Shown here piece after piece: positions 7,387 through 16,400 of a DNA stretch of 20,659 nt (the first letter of the stretch is position 1; each line of letters opens with the position of its first letter). Position numbers and translations under genes: made by a program. Location: the NCBI GenBank assembly GCA_902464965.1, contig CABQLI010000038.1, positions 1 to 20,659 on the forward strand. Reading direction: 5' to 3'. The notes under the pieces were generated by a model that saw only the letters and a list, made by a program, of their open reading frames with translations, was not told where the DNA came from and did no database searches. The DNA is from an uncultured Collinsella sp. Lineage in GTDB: Bacteria > Actinomycetota > Coriobacteriia > Coriobacteriales > Coriobacteriaceae.

Positions 7387-7424
7387 GGCGCTTTGCCGGC
7401 AACACACATTACCAGCAAAGCGCC
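7387..7424 (-). terminator. Long hairpin after purB, probable terminator
   Basis: GGCGCTTTGCCGG (7387-7399) pairs with CCAGCAAAGCGCC (7412-7424), 13 bp with one wobble and a 12-base loop. It begins 26 bases past the purB stop. The minus-strand sequence beyond it (TCGTTGCATTT) is only mildly T-rich, so some read-through into the TSCPD gene is possible. Confidence 0.65.
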
Positions 7425-7450
7425 CTAAAAAGCTAACGTTATGCCCGAAC

Positions 7451-8797
7451 CTACTCGAAGCTCAGCTGCTCCAGACGATCAAAGACCGTGTCGATACGGG
7501 TGAGGAAGTCCCACGGATCAAAGATCTCGTCGAGCTTCTCCTGACTGACGGTGCAGCGCGGGTCGGCCTCGAGACGCTCCTTAAAGGTGGGGCCGGAGAC
7601 GCAATCCTGTACCTCGTGCCAGGTTGCCATAGCGTTCTCCTGCACAATGGCGTACGCGTCCTCGCGGGTGATGCCCGTGTCGACGAGGGCGAGCAGTACC
7701 TTGGAAGAGAAGATGAGGCCGCGGGTCTTATTGAGGTTGGCCATCATGCGGGCGGGATACAGCTGCAGGCCGTCGATAACGCGGATGAGGCACTGGAACA
7801 TGTGGTCGAGGGCGATGAAGCTGTCGGCCTGGGCGACGCGCTCGGCAGAGGAGTGCGAAATGTCACGCTCGTGCCACAGGGCGACGTTGTCGAAGGCAAC
7901 CTGCGCGTTGGCCTTCACGACGCGCGACAGGCCGCAGACCTTCTCCATGGTGATGGGGTTGCGCTTGTGCGGCATGGCGGAGCTGCCCTTTTGACCCTTA
8001 CGGAACGGTTCCTCGGCCTCGAGTGTATCGGTCTTCTGCAGATTGCGAACCTCGGTAGCGATGCGCTCACAGGTGGCCGCGGTGGTGGCAAGAACGCCGG
8101 CGAGGTAGGCGTGATGATCGCGGCTAATAACCTGCGTGGACAGCGGGTCGTGAACCAGGCCCAGGTGCTCGCAGACATATTCCTCGACAAACGGCTCGAT
8201 GGAGCTGTACGTGCCGACAGCGCCCGAGATGGCACCAAAGGCAACGTTCTTGCGGGCATCCTCAAGACGGTCCAGATCGCGCTTGAGCTCCCAGGCCCAA
8301 GAGCCAAACTTCATGCCGAAGGTCATCGGCTCGGCATGGATGCCATGAGTACGGCCGGCGCAGAGCGTGTTGCGCTCCTCAAAGGCGCGACGCTTGCAGA
8401 TCTCGCCGAGTTTTTTGACGTCCTCGATGATCAGGTCGCAGGCCTGGGTGAGCTGGTAGCACAGGGCCGTGTCGCCCAGATCGGAGCTGGTCATGCCATA
8501 GTGAACCCAGCGGCTGGGCTTGGGGTCGCCCTCGGGAACATCGGCATCGATGTACTCCTTCATGTTGGTCAGGAAGGCAATGACGTCGTGGCGCGTGACT
8601 TCCTCGATCTCATCGACCTTCGCCTTCTCAAAGTTGGCATGGTCGCGGATCCACTGGGCCTCGTCTTTGGAAATACCGATCTTGCCGAGCTCCGCCTGGG
8701 CCTCGCAGGCCAGAACCTCGATCTCCTGCCAAATGGCGTACTTGTTCTCGAGGGAGAAGATGTGTCCCATCTCCGGGCGGGTATAGCGATCGATCAT
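7451..8797 (-). CDS. purB: Adenylosuccinate lyase
   Basis: Cytosolic fumarase-superfamily enzyme that acts twice in purine synthesis: it releases fumarate from SAICAR (the PurC product) and from adenylosuccinate. 448 residues. Visible motifs: TRHDVIAF (residues 68-75), HYGMTSSDLGDT (99-110), AGRTHGIHAEP with His151 and His154, and the flexible signature loop GSSAMPHKRNP (271-281) carrying the catalytic Ser. All key parts are present. The ATG at 8797 is chosen because AAGGAG lies five bases upstream; the upstream codons to 8863 have no ribosome site. A TACAAT at 8847-8842 could be a -10 box, but no good -35 fits it. Confidence 0.96.
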   Translation of the reverse strand: MIDRYTRPEMGHIFSLENKYAIWQEIEVLACEAQAELGKIGISKDEAQWIRDHANFEKAKVDEIEEVTRHDVIAFLTNMKEYIDADVPEGDPKPSRWVHYGMTSSDLGDTALCYQLTQACDLIIEDVKKLGEICKRRAFEERNTLCAGRTHGIHAEPMTFGMKFGSWAWELKRDLDRLEDARKNVAFGAISGAVGTYSSIEPFVEEYVCEHLGLVHDPLSTQVISRDHHAYLAGVLATTAATCERIATEVRNLQKTDTLEAEEPFRKGQKGSSAMPHKRNPITMEKVCGLSRVVKANAQVAFDNVALWHERDISHSSAERVAQADSFIALDHMFQCLIRVIDGLQLYPARMMANLNKTRGLIFSSKVLLALVDTGITREDAYAIVQENAMATWHEVQDCVSGPTFKERLEADPRCTVSQEKLDEIFDPWDFLTRIDTVFDRLEQLSFE

Positions 8798-8899
8798 AGC
8801 GGCTCCTTTTTGGTTATTGGCACGTTGGTCGTAACCCAACCATTGTACCGTGCGCAGGTGCAAGTATGGGCAGTAGGCATTAACCTAACATTTTGGAAT

Positions 8900-9212
8900 T
8901 GGAGCGAGCAACGGGACGTCCGCGCATTTGCTTCGCAAATCCGCACCGGCTGCGGTCGGCAGACCCGGTCCGTGCACACGCACGGGCACAGCGGGTTGGA
9001 CCCGACGTTCCCGAGGTCCCCCGTACTCGATGGAGCGGGCAACGGGACATCCGCGTATTTGCTTCGCAAATACGCACCGGCTGCGGCGATCTCCTCGGAT
9101 TCACGGAGACGATGGGGAAAACTTTGTTGAATTGGCCGTCCCGAGTTCTCCCGCGCTCGGTGGAGCGGGCAACGGGACGTCCGCGTATTTGCTTCGCAAA
9201 TCCGCACCGGCT
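8900..9212. repeat. Three tandem repeats starting with tRNA-Gly 3'-end copies
   Basis: Near-identical ~56-base units start at 8900, 9031 and 9161, spaced 131 and 130 bases; units 1 and 2 differ at four of 56 positions. Each begins with TGGAGCGGGCAACGGGAC (one change in unit 1), identical to the last 18 bases of the tRNA-Gly gene at 9353-9370 including its CCA. A hairpin follows, perfect in unit 2 (GCGTATTTGC, loop TTC, GCAAATACGC) and with one mismatch in units 1 and 3. The spacers before units 2 and 3 are also alike (CCCGAG then CCCG then CTCG). There is no coding potential beyond shadow frames. Confidence 0.85.
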
Positions 9213-9302
9213 TCAGGCGCCTGTCGGCGCCTTCGCCTGCTCGCTACAAACGCTTCGCGTTTGCTTAACGCTCGCACCCTGGCGGGTTCGAGTCCCGGCG
9301 CT
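9213..9302. repeat. Hairpin cluster ending in an inverted tRNA-Gly T-arm copy
   Basis: After unit 3 come the repeat GGCGCC-TGTC-GGCGCC (9216-9231) and the hairpin CAAACGC-TTC-GCGTTTG (9247-9263). The stretch ends in GCGGGTTCGAGTCCCG (9282-9297), an exact 16-base inverted copy of the tRNA-Gly T-arm at 9365-9380. This T-arm piece faces the opposite way to the tRNA gene. No complete tRNA can be built around it. Confidence 0.7.
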
Positions 9303-9309
9303 TAGTAGT

Positions 9310-9342
9310 AAAAAGCACGGCAACGTAACGCTGTCGTGCTTG
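9310..9342 (-). terminator. Intrinsic terminator after tRNA-Gly
   Basis: On the minus strand AAGCACG and CGTGCTT close a hairpin with further inner pairing (CAGCG with CGTTG around TTA), followed by TTT. It lies 11 bases past the tRNA 3' end, between the tRNA and the repeat array. Confidence 0.75.
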
Positions 9343-9352
9343 TGCTCTTAAC

Positions 9353-9427
9353 TGGAGCGGGCAACGGGACTCGAACCCGCGAGTGTCAGCTTGGGAAGCT
9401 GATGCCTTACCACTTGGCGATGCCCGC
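9353..9427 (-). tRNA. tRNA-Gly (anticodon CCC)
   Basis: The minus strand gives a full cloverleaf: acceptor GCGGGCA with TGCCCGC, a 3-bp D-stem GCC/GGC, anticodon stem TCAGC/GCTGA with loop TTCCCAA (anticodon CCC), and T-arm GCGGG-TTCGAGT-CCCGT. The discriminator is U as expected for bacterial tRNA-Gly, and CCA is encoded (9355-9353). It has its own promoter-like and terminator sequences. Its last 18 bases are duplicated three times downstream. Confidence 0.95.
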
Positions 9428-9440
9428 TTGTGTGTTGGCT

Positions 9441-9470
9441 AGTATAACGCGGTTGTCTTGTTCGATACAA
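9441..9470 (-). promoter_or_regulatory. Probable tRNA-Gly promoter
   Basis: On the minus strand TTGTAT (9470-9465) and TATACT (9446-9441) are 18 bases apart, and the -10 box ends 14 bases before the mature tRNA 5' end. The -10 is a good match and the -35 a moderate one. Confidence 0.6.
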
Positions 9471-9724
9471 GGGTGGCGATGCTTGTTTTAGCTGTGGAGA
9501 TTCGTTTGAAAATCGCGTCAATTGTGGAGATGAGGACCTTTGACCTCCTGTTCTCCCTATCTTCTACCTGCACTTTTGCTTGATTGTTATATTTGAGCTC
9601 AATTTGTCAGGAATTGGGCAAGCTTTTGGTCAGCCTTTGGTACTTACCCGCATGAACCTCGGGGGTAGCCTCATCCTACGCGTCGCAACCTCCCCATGCG
9701 GCGCACGAGGGATAAGGAGCAGCC
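9471..9724 (+). other. AT-richer leader region upstream of the adhesin gene
   Basis: About 250 bases without a gene. It holds a direct repeat TGTGGAGAT (9493 and 9533, 40 bases apart) and the palindrome TTGAGCTCAA (9593-9602), a possible operator. The adhesin promoter should lie here, but I find no well-spaced -35/-10 pair. A strong ribosome site (AAGGAG, five bases before the ATG) ends the region. Confidence 0.5.
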
Positions 9725-12700
9725 ATGTCCAACGCACCCACGCACTCTGTCCACAGCGCAATCGCAACAGGTCCGCTGCTCCTGCTCCTCTTCCTGCTTT
9801 TCGGCTGCCTGGCACCGAGAGCCGCATTTGCCGTCGATGGCTACGACCAACTCGGCTTCCGCACTATTAGCGATGATTGTGGGCCCTTCTTCATCGGCAA
9901 GTATGAAGCTCAAGACGCCTCGATTGCCTACTGCATGAACCAGGAGCGCCCCGGCCCCACCAAGCCGGGCGGCCCATGGCTCAACTTTGATCAAGGCTGG
10001 GTGTGGCTCGACGACGAGTTCGCGGCAATCGTTTGTCACGGATATCCTACCGCCACGTCGTTTGGCGGTTACCATCTTTCACCCGATCGCGCCCGCGCCG
10101 CAACCCAGCTTGCCGTATGGATGCTCAACGGCACTACCCATGTCGACGGTACCTATTCCTACACGACCGCTCAGGGCAAAACCAAGAGTGGGCACTTTAC
10201 CGCTGACAATGAAGTCGTGGCGGCTGCGCGGTGGCTCCACGACAACGCAAAATCAGGAAGCATCAAAGCCGCTCCGCACCGCGCGCGGCGCTATCTAGGA
10301 ACCGTATCGGGCGGCAGCAGACGTCAAGACATGCTCTATGTACTGCCGGCGGTCTCTGTTTCCTTCCAAAAGCAGTCTGCAAACGCCGCCATTACCAGTG
10401 GAAACAATACTTATCAGTTTGATGGGGCAACATTCGATATTTTTGAGAGCGCCAGCGACGCGCGTGTCGGTACCGTCCAGATGGACAGCAACGGTCGAGC
10501 GCAAGCAACACTTCTGCCCAACACAGCATACTACCTAGTTGAAACGAAGGCGCCGGCCGGCTATGTCCCCCGTCGTGATCGCATCGCCTTTACCACGGGG
10601 AATGACGGTGGACAGGTCGCCATTGATGAACAGCCCGGCACCATCAACCTGCGTATCGTAAAACTCGATGCCGCGACGAATGCCGGCCCCCAGGTGGGAT
10701 CTTCACTCGCAGGAGCAGAGTTCACGTGTGTGTCGCAATCAACCCCTGGATGGGCACAAATCCTCACGACCGACGAAAGCGGTCGGGCCACCCTCGCCGA
10801 TGTCCCCTTAGGAACCTTTACCATCTACGAATCAAAAGCCCCCGAGGGCTACCTGCCATCCAACGACAGCTGGACCTATACCGTTGGAGCCGACCAGCTC
10901 GGCGATTCAGGCGTAGTCGAAATCGAATCTCGCATTTCCGATATCCCCATTGCGTTTGACCTTGAGATTTCCAAATTCAAGGATTACGGCAATAGCGACC
11001 AATCCGGCCTGGAGCAACCGGCGGGAGGTGTTGTCTTTGAGGTTGTCAGCAACAGTTCTCAGCAGGTTGTTGGCACACTGACCACAAACATCTATGGCTT
11101 TGCCTCCACCAAAGATCAGCCCGAAGCATGGTTCGGCACAGGCAAGCGACCCGCCGGTGTCCACGGAGCTGTCCCATACGACCGTGCCGGCTACACGATT
11201 CGCGAGGTTCCGGAAACCGTCCCCGAGGGTTTTAAACGTGCAGGGGAATGGACCGTCGGGGCCAATCAGATTTCCGACGGCGCCGAGCTTCAATATATCG
11301 TGGACAACCACGCTCTGTCGACGCATCTCCAGATTGTAAAACGCGATGCCCAAACAGGCGCTTCTGTTCCCCTAGCCGGATTCACCTTCCAACTCCTCGA
11401 CAGCAATCACGAACCTGTCTCACAAACTTGCTGGTATCCAGCACATAACGTAATGGACACCTTTACGACTGACGCGACCGGGACCGTCACACTGCCCGAA
11501 TCGCTCGTGCCGGGCACCTATTATGTACGCGAAACCTCGGCCAAAGAGCCCTATCTTGTCGGCGAAGAGATCGAGGTAAACATACCCGCCGACATGAGCC
11601 TAACGCCCGTTGCAATCGCCTCGTATTATGACCACGCCGCGACCGGAAACATCAGGATCGTTAAAACCGATGCCGTAGACGGCAGCAGCCTCGCGGGCGC
11701 CGTCTTTGAGATCCATGCCTCGGGTGATATCGTGCGCCCCGACGGTAGCATTGCCGCGCTCGACGGTGAGACTGTCGCTACCGTCACGACGGATGAAACT
11801 GGAGAAGCACGCGCGGACGACCTCCCGCTGGGATCTGGCACCGCACGCTACGAGGTTGTCGAGACTCAAGCGCCGGCAGGCTTCTTACTCGATCGGACAA
11901 CCCATATTGTCGACCTTACTTATGCCGACCAGAAAACACCCGTTGTAGAAGCACGGCTTAACGTATCCGACGATTACACCAAGGTTGATATCTCCAAGGT
12001 CGATGCAAGCGGTGAGCAGGAAGTGGAAGGCGCACAGCTCACCTTATATGGTCCCGATAAAACCGAAATAGACTCCTGGACCTCATCCGACAAGCCACAT
12101 CGCGTCGAACATCTTGCACCCGGCACCTACTCGTTGCGCGAAATGATGTCTCCGCGGACCTATGACCTTGCCGAGGAGATAACGTTTGAAATAAAGGATA
12201 CGGGAGAAGTCCAATCCGTCGCGATGAAGGATGCGCCCATCGAAATCAAGGGGCAGGTCGACAAGCGTCAGGAACTTGTCCAACCTATCGAAAAGGGCCT
12301 GTTGGCTAACGGCGATGGTAAAAACCGTGCCGCGATGCAAACCAATACGGATGGGCTTTTCTCCTATACCATCGACGCTCGAAACAATTCAACTACCTGG
12401 GTTGATGAGTTCACACTTACCGATGATCTTGAGTGTGCCGAGGACGATACAGCGAGATTCGTCTCAATCGAAACCCCCGTCGCCATCGGCGACCTCAATG
12501 GTCTGTGCAACGTGTGGTATCGCACGACGCCGTTGGACTCGACAGACGTCGATGAGCCGGCAAACGCGACACTTGACGATGGGCACGAAAATCCTTGGCT
12601 TGAGTCCGACGAGGTAAAAGAGAGCCTGGGTGAGGATTGCCGCCTCGTCGATTACGACGGTTGGCACCTCTGGAAGGCGGATATCTCGACCACGGAATCC

Positions 12701-13156
12701 ACCACACTCGAGGCGAAAGAACTCGACCTTGCATCCAATGCCGTCGTAACGGGCATTCGCATTGAATACGGTGCGGTAGCCACCGACTTTACGACTCGAA
12801 GCGATACGGATTCTTGGACCCGCGATGATCTCAAAGATGAGCACGACGACCTTGACGATGCCAAAGCAATCCTTGGCACAGACGCTCGGGGCGCAATCGT
12901 GCACATGCAGGCGACGTCGGCTTATACGCCCCAAACCGCACTCACCAACAGCGCACACGTCGATCTTTGCCGCAACGGCGGCGGCGATAAACTTGAGTCA
13001 CATGACGATGACCGTGTCATTCAACGCTGTACCCTACCGCAGGACCTACCGGCAACAGGAGCAGTTCCCATCGCCGCTTGCATCACCGCGCTCCTGACCT
13101 CGGGTGCCGCAGCCCTATGGTTCGCTCGCCTTAGGTCGATCCCAAAGAACCGCTAG
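9725..13156 (+). CDS. LPXTG-anchored adhesin with thioester domain and SpaA-like repeats
   Basis: Cell-wall surface protein, 1143 residues. A signal peptide ends near residue 36 (AAFA/VDGY). A thioester (TQXA) domain follows: Cys70 in AYCMN and Gln128 in ATQLAVWML are the expected covalent pair, which in Gram-positive adhesins can bond to host amines. About six SpaA/Cna-B-like domains come next. Five have the Lys motif (RIVKLD 313, EISKFK 417, QIVKRD 539, RIVKTD 647, DISKVD 758), and each has the Glu motif of an internal isopeptide bond (VETKAPAGY 273, YESKAPEGY 369, REVPE 494, RETSAKEPY 603, VETQAPAGF 713, LREMMSPRTY 805). A distinct domain (~845-1085) precedes LPATG (1108-1112), a hydrophobic helix and a basic tail. 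No sortase is encoded nearby. The gene is monocistronic, between tRNA-Gly and a terminator. Confidence 0.92.
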   Translation: MSNAPTHSVHSAIATGPLLLLLFLLFGCLAPRAAFAVDGYDQLGFRTISDDCGPFFIGKYEAQDASIAYCMNQERPGPTKPGGPWLNFDQGWVWLDDEFAAIVCHGYPTATSFGGYHLSPDRARAATQLAVWMLNGTTHVDGTYSYTTAQGKTKSGHFTADNEVVAAARWLHDNAKSGSIKAAPHRARRYLGTVSGGSRRQDMLYVLPAVSVSFQKQSANAAITSGNNTYQFDGATFDIFESASDARVGTVQMDSNGRAQATLLPNTAYYLVETKAPAGYVPRRDRIAFTTGNDGGQVAIDEQPGTINLRIVKLDAATNAGPQVGSSLAGAEFTCVSQSTPGWAQILTTDESGRATLADVPLGTFTIYESKAPEGYLPSNDSWTYTVGADQLGDSGVVEIESRISDIPIAFDLEISKFKDYGNSDQSGLEQPAGGVVFEVVSNSSQQVVGTLTTNIYGFASTKDQPEAWFGTGKRPAGVHGAVPYDRAGYTIREVPETVPEGFKRAGEWTVGANQISDGAELQYIVDNHALSTHLQIVKRDAQTGASVPLAGFTFQLLDSNHEPVSQTCWYPAHNVMDTFTTDATGTVTLPESLVPGTYYVRETSAKEPYLVGEEIEVNIPADMSLTPVAIASYYDHAATGNIRIVKTDAVDGSSLAGAVFEIHASGDIVRPDGSIAALDGETVATVTTDETGEARADDLPLGSGTARYEVVETQAPAGFLLDRTTHIVDLTYADQKTPVVEARLNVSDDYTKVDISKVDASGEQEVEGAQLTLYGPDKTEIDSWTSSDKPHRVEHLAPGTYSLREMMSPRTYDLAEEITFEIKDTGEVQSVAMKDAPIEIKGQVDKRQELVQPIEKGLLANGDGKNRAAMQTNTDGLFSYTIDARNNSTTWVDEFTLTDDLECAEDDTARFVSIETPVAIGDLNGLCNVWYRTTPLDSTDVDEPANATLDDGHENPWLESDEVKESLGEDCRLVDYDGWHLWKADISTTESTTLEAKELDLASNAVVTGIRIEYGAVATDFTTRSDTDSWTRDDLKDEHDDLDDAKAILGTDARGAIVHMQATSAYTPQTALTNSAHVDLCRNGGGDKLESHDDDRVIQRCTLPQDLPATGAVPIAACITALLTSGAAALWFARLRSIPKNR

Positions 13157-13165
13157 CGCGATGAA

Positions 13166-13201
13166 AAAGCGGGCGAGCCAGTCCCCCGGCTCGCCCGCTT
13201 T
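13166..13201. terminator. Bidirectional intrinsic terminator between convergent genes
   Basis: AAAGCGGGCGAGCC (13166-13179) and GGCTCGCCCGCTTT (13188-13201) form a perfect 14-bp stem with an eight-base loop. On the minus strand TTTTT follows, and on the plus strand TTT, so it ends both the adhesin and the small membrane-protein transcripts, the latter more strongly. Confidence 0.9.
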
Positions 13202-13222
13202 CAATCATGTAAATCGCCGTAT

Positions 13223-13441
13223 CTACTCTGCAGACGAAGATCCACCATCAACGATTGCCTGCTCGGACTCAGGAATCCCATCGGCACCCGTGCTCTGTTC
13301 TTGCTCAACCTCTTCGCTGATTGCGGAGGCGGGGGTCGAGCCCTTTGCACCCACGATGTAGGCAGCCCCAAATCCTAACGCAATGGCAATCAAGGTCAAA
13401 ATCACGTAGACAGGCCAATGGCGCTTAATATACGAAAACAC
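13223..13441 (-). CDS. Single-pass small membrane protein with acidic tail
   Basis: 72 residues, family not recognised. A short basic N-terminus (FSYIKRHWP) precedes one transmembrane helix (about 11-31), then a Ser/Glu/Asp-rich acidic tail (about 35-72) without cysteines or motifs. The positive-inside rule puts the tail outside the membrane. The start is GTG at 13441 with AAGGAG five bases upstream. It lies 21 bases after the M28-like gene stop and before a strong terminator, so the two genes form an operon and the product may be a partner of the large protein. Confidence 0.78.
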   Translation of the reverse strand: MFSYIKRHWPVYVILTLIAIALGFGAAYIVGAKGSTPASAISEEVEQEQSTGADGIPESEQAIVDGGSSSAE

Positions 13442-13462
13442 GTTGACTCCTTAGAGCTCCGT

Positions 13463-16400
13463 CTACGAACGGCGGATAACCTCGGTCACGACCTCGGATA
13501 CCGTAGCAATGTTCGTCGGGTTGACATTGTGGGGCAGGTCGTCCTCGGTACGAGCGCAAGCCAGACGCGTGCCGTCCACGCCGGCGATGGTGAGGGCTCG
13601 GCGGCTCGCCTCGAGCGCGGCATAGGCATCGGTCTTGGCATAGGGCATCTCGAGCGCGCCACAATCGACATGGAACGACTTGCAGACCTTGCTGACCAGG
13701 TTCATGATGCGGCGATCGCCCTTGAGCAGCTGCTGTTCGCCCTCGACCGTCACCACCGAAAGCCTACCGGCGCCGACGGATTCAAGATTGATAAAGAATA
13801 CGCCGCGGAGCTTATCGCGATGCGAAGCCAAGAAGGCCTTCATGCCGGCGCCATCACAATCCGAGGCGCCCGTTGCCACAAACCAGATATCGTGACCGAG
13901 CAGCTCATCATCGCCCATAGAGGCGACAGCCGAGAGCATATCTTCGGAAGAAGCGCCATCGGAAGACGTAGCGCCGCCCTTCCAGCCATCGTTATCGTCC
14001 TCGAAGTTATCCCACGAACCGATACCGCGACCGGACTTCTTGGCATCGTAATCGTCTTCGACGCCCAGCCAGTCACTCATGCTGTCCTGCTCGTTTTTCT
14101 TTTTACGGCCGAACAGACCACCCAGGCCGCGCTTACGAGACTTGGGTGCCGCCGGGGCGGGAGCCGAAATGGTCTCGATCGGCTGTGCGCCCGACGCAAC
14201 GGGCATAGGAGGCGCAACGGGCGCCGATGTGGGTTCGGGACCCTGGGCAGTAGCAAAGGGATCGTTGACCTGTGCGGAGGGGTCGGGAAGGTCGAACAGC
14301 GACGTGCGAGACGCAACGTTTGCCTGCTTCATGGACGGCAGCGACGGATCGGGGACCGAAGCCAGCGGAGACGAGGAAGGTGCAGGCGACGGTGCCGACG
14401 CCGGATCGGGAACATTCATCTGCGGACGCGGCGATGCCTGGGAGGAAATCTGGGCCATAAGGGAATCGACCGTTTCGTCCTGAGTGGGAGCGACATTGGC
14501 AACCGTGGCACCGGAACCACTCGGGGTCGGCATGGTGAAAATCTGCGTGGAGTAAGGCCTCGACTCATCCGTCTCGGGAGTCTCGGAAACCGCAGGCACT
14601 TCCTCCTGCTCGACCTCGGTCGAATCACCTTGATCGGCTGCCGCGTATTGCTCTTCGTCAGAGTTGGCCTCAACGGACTCGTCCTCGGCGACATCTTGGA
14701 TTTCGGCAGCATCAATAGGCTCGTCATCGTCTGCCGCGTCGCCCTGCTCATCGGAAACAGGAAGGGGCTCGGCAATCGCGGTGCCCTGCTTTTCAAACGT
14801 TATCGTGGAATCGAACTGCGCGGCATCAAACGACATGGTGCTATCGACGTGTTCCTGAGCCTCGAAAGACGTCGTCGCCTCAACAACATCCGCGGACGCC
14901 GGTTGCTGGGACTCAAAGGACGTTGTAGCTTCGGCAGCGTCGACGGGTACGGACTGCATAGCCTCGTTCTGCTCGAACTCTTGCGCCGCGTGCTCACGTG
15001 CCGCCTCGGCTGCCTGCTGCTGAGCGATAGCCTCCTGCTCGGCAGCCTCGCGTGCGGCAGCGCGCTTCTCCTCGAAATCGTCGACAAATTTCTTGCCCTT
15101 TGCAAGCGCACCCTTAAAGAAGTTGGAAGCGCTGGCGCCAATCGACGAGAACGCGGATGCAATGTCGGCATGCGGCGTTGCCGCGGGAATCTCGGCCGAG
15201 AAATCAGTATCGCTCTCGTAAGACACGCGCCTCGGCTGTTCAACGTAATCGTCGTCAGACTCGTCCGCAACGTCTTGCGCCGGCGCGGCGGGAGCCAAAA
15301 TGTCCAGTCCTGCCGCGGGATCGATCGCGGACACCGCCTCGGGCTCGGCAACGGCAACGGCAACCGCGGCAGACTCATCATCCACGGTGACAGCGGGCGC
15401 AGGCGCAGTCACGACGGGGGCAGGCTCGGGCTCAAACGTCGGCTCCTCGCCCTCCTCGTAATCGAGCGTGCAGGACTCGGGAAGCATTCCGAGCGCACGG
15501 ATGGCATCCGAACCAAAGCGGATGTTGCCGGCGGCATTGCGATAGAGCTTGGGCTCGGGCTCGGCCGCGACAGGCTCCTCCGCCGACTCGGCAGCGGAAA
15601 CCTCGTCATTGAACTCTTCAGCCTGGACAGCCTGATTCTGATCCTCGGGCACGATGGCGCCAATCAGCGTCTCGTCGGCAGACGCACCCTCAAAGCCCTC
15701 GATTTGCTCGTCGAAAGCCTCACCCTGTTCGGGCTCGGTCTGAGCGTCGGGAGCAATCGGCTGACCGAATTCGTCCTCGGCGTAGGTAGGCTCTTCATAC
15801 TCGATGGTGTTGCCGTAGTCGTTTTGCTGCTGGGCCGCGGCATATTCCGCCGCTGCGCGCGCCATTTCCTCGGCACGACGCTTCTGCTCCCCAAAATAGG
15901 TATCGAACGGAACATCGTCGGGAAACTCGTTTTCGCCCTGGAAGGGAGCAACGTTGTCCATAACGCCGAGCATAGCGGCGACAGAAGACTTGTTGCACAC
16001 CGCGCCAGACGTATAGGGAAGAATGTGGCGGTTAGAGATGATGTTTACCGCGTTGGCGAGTGCAACGAGGGAAGCGAGGATCGCGACAATCCACAGCAGA
16101 ACCTTGAGCGCGCCGGGGAGCGGCAGAATACGCAGGATGGCAACGGCAGCGGGGGCAACCGTGGCAACGGGCAACAGCTTGGCGATGAGCGCACGATACG
16201 AAGCATAGGGCTCGCGGGCGAGCAGCTCAGCACGGGGAGAGTCGTAGTGTGCGACAACGACCACCGGGCGGTTACGCGGGGACGCGAGCGGGCCCGAGGC
16301 CTTGTGGTAGGCGATGACATTTTGGCTCACGCCCGTCTTGCCCAGGCGCGAAACCACGGGGTGGCCCGTGCGCTCGAGCACGTAAAGAACGGCACCGACA

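Noticed and set aside
7616..9130. 504-codon plus-strand open frame opposite purB
   Set aside because: Shadow of purB that runs on into the tRNA-derived repeats; no domain and no ribosome site.
8900..9212. CRISPR-like repeat array
   Set aside because: Units are 130 bases apart with spacers of about 75 bases that resemble each other, the repeat is tRNA-derived, and no cas genes are present.
8893..9351. Overlapping ORFs on both strands in the repeat array
   Set aside because: Their repeated peptides (such as RPRICFANPHRL) are translations of the DNA repeats and tRNA fragments, and they differ in frame between units.
9604..9626. TTGTCAG upstream of the adhesin as a PafBC motif or -35 box
   Set aside because: No TAnnnT follows at the required spacing and no -10 box lies 16-18 bases downstream.
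9794..9811. LFGC (Cys28) in the adhesin leader as a lipobox
   Set aside because: Phe is unusual before Gly-Cys, a good signal-peptidase I site (AFA/VD) follows, and the protein already has a C-terminal LPATG anchor.
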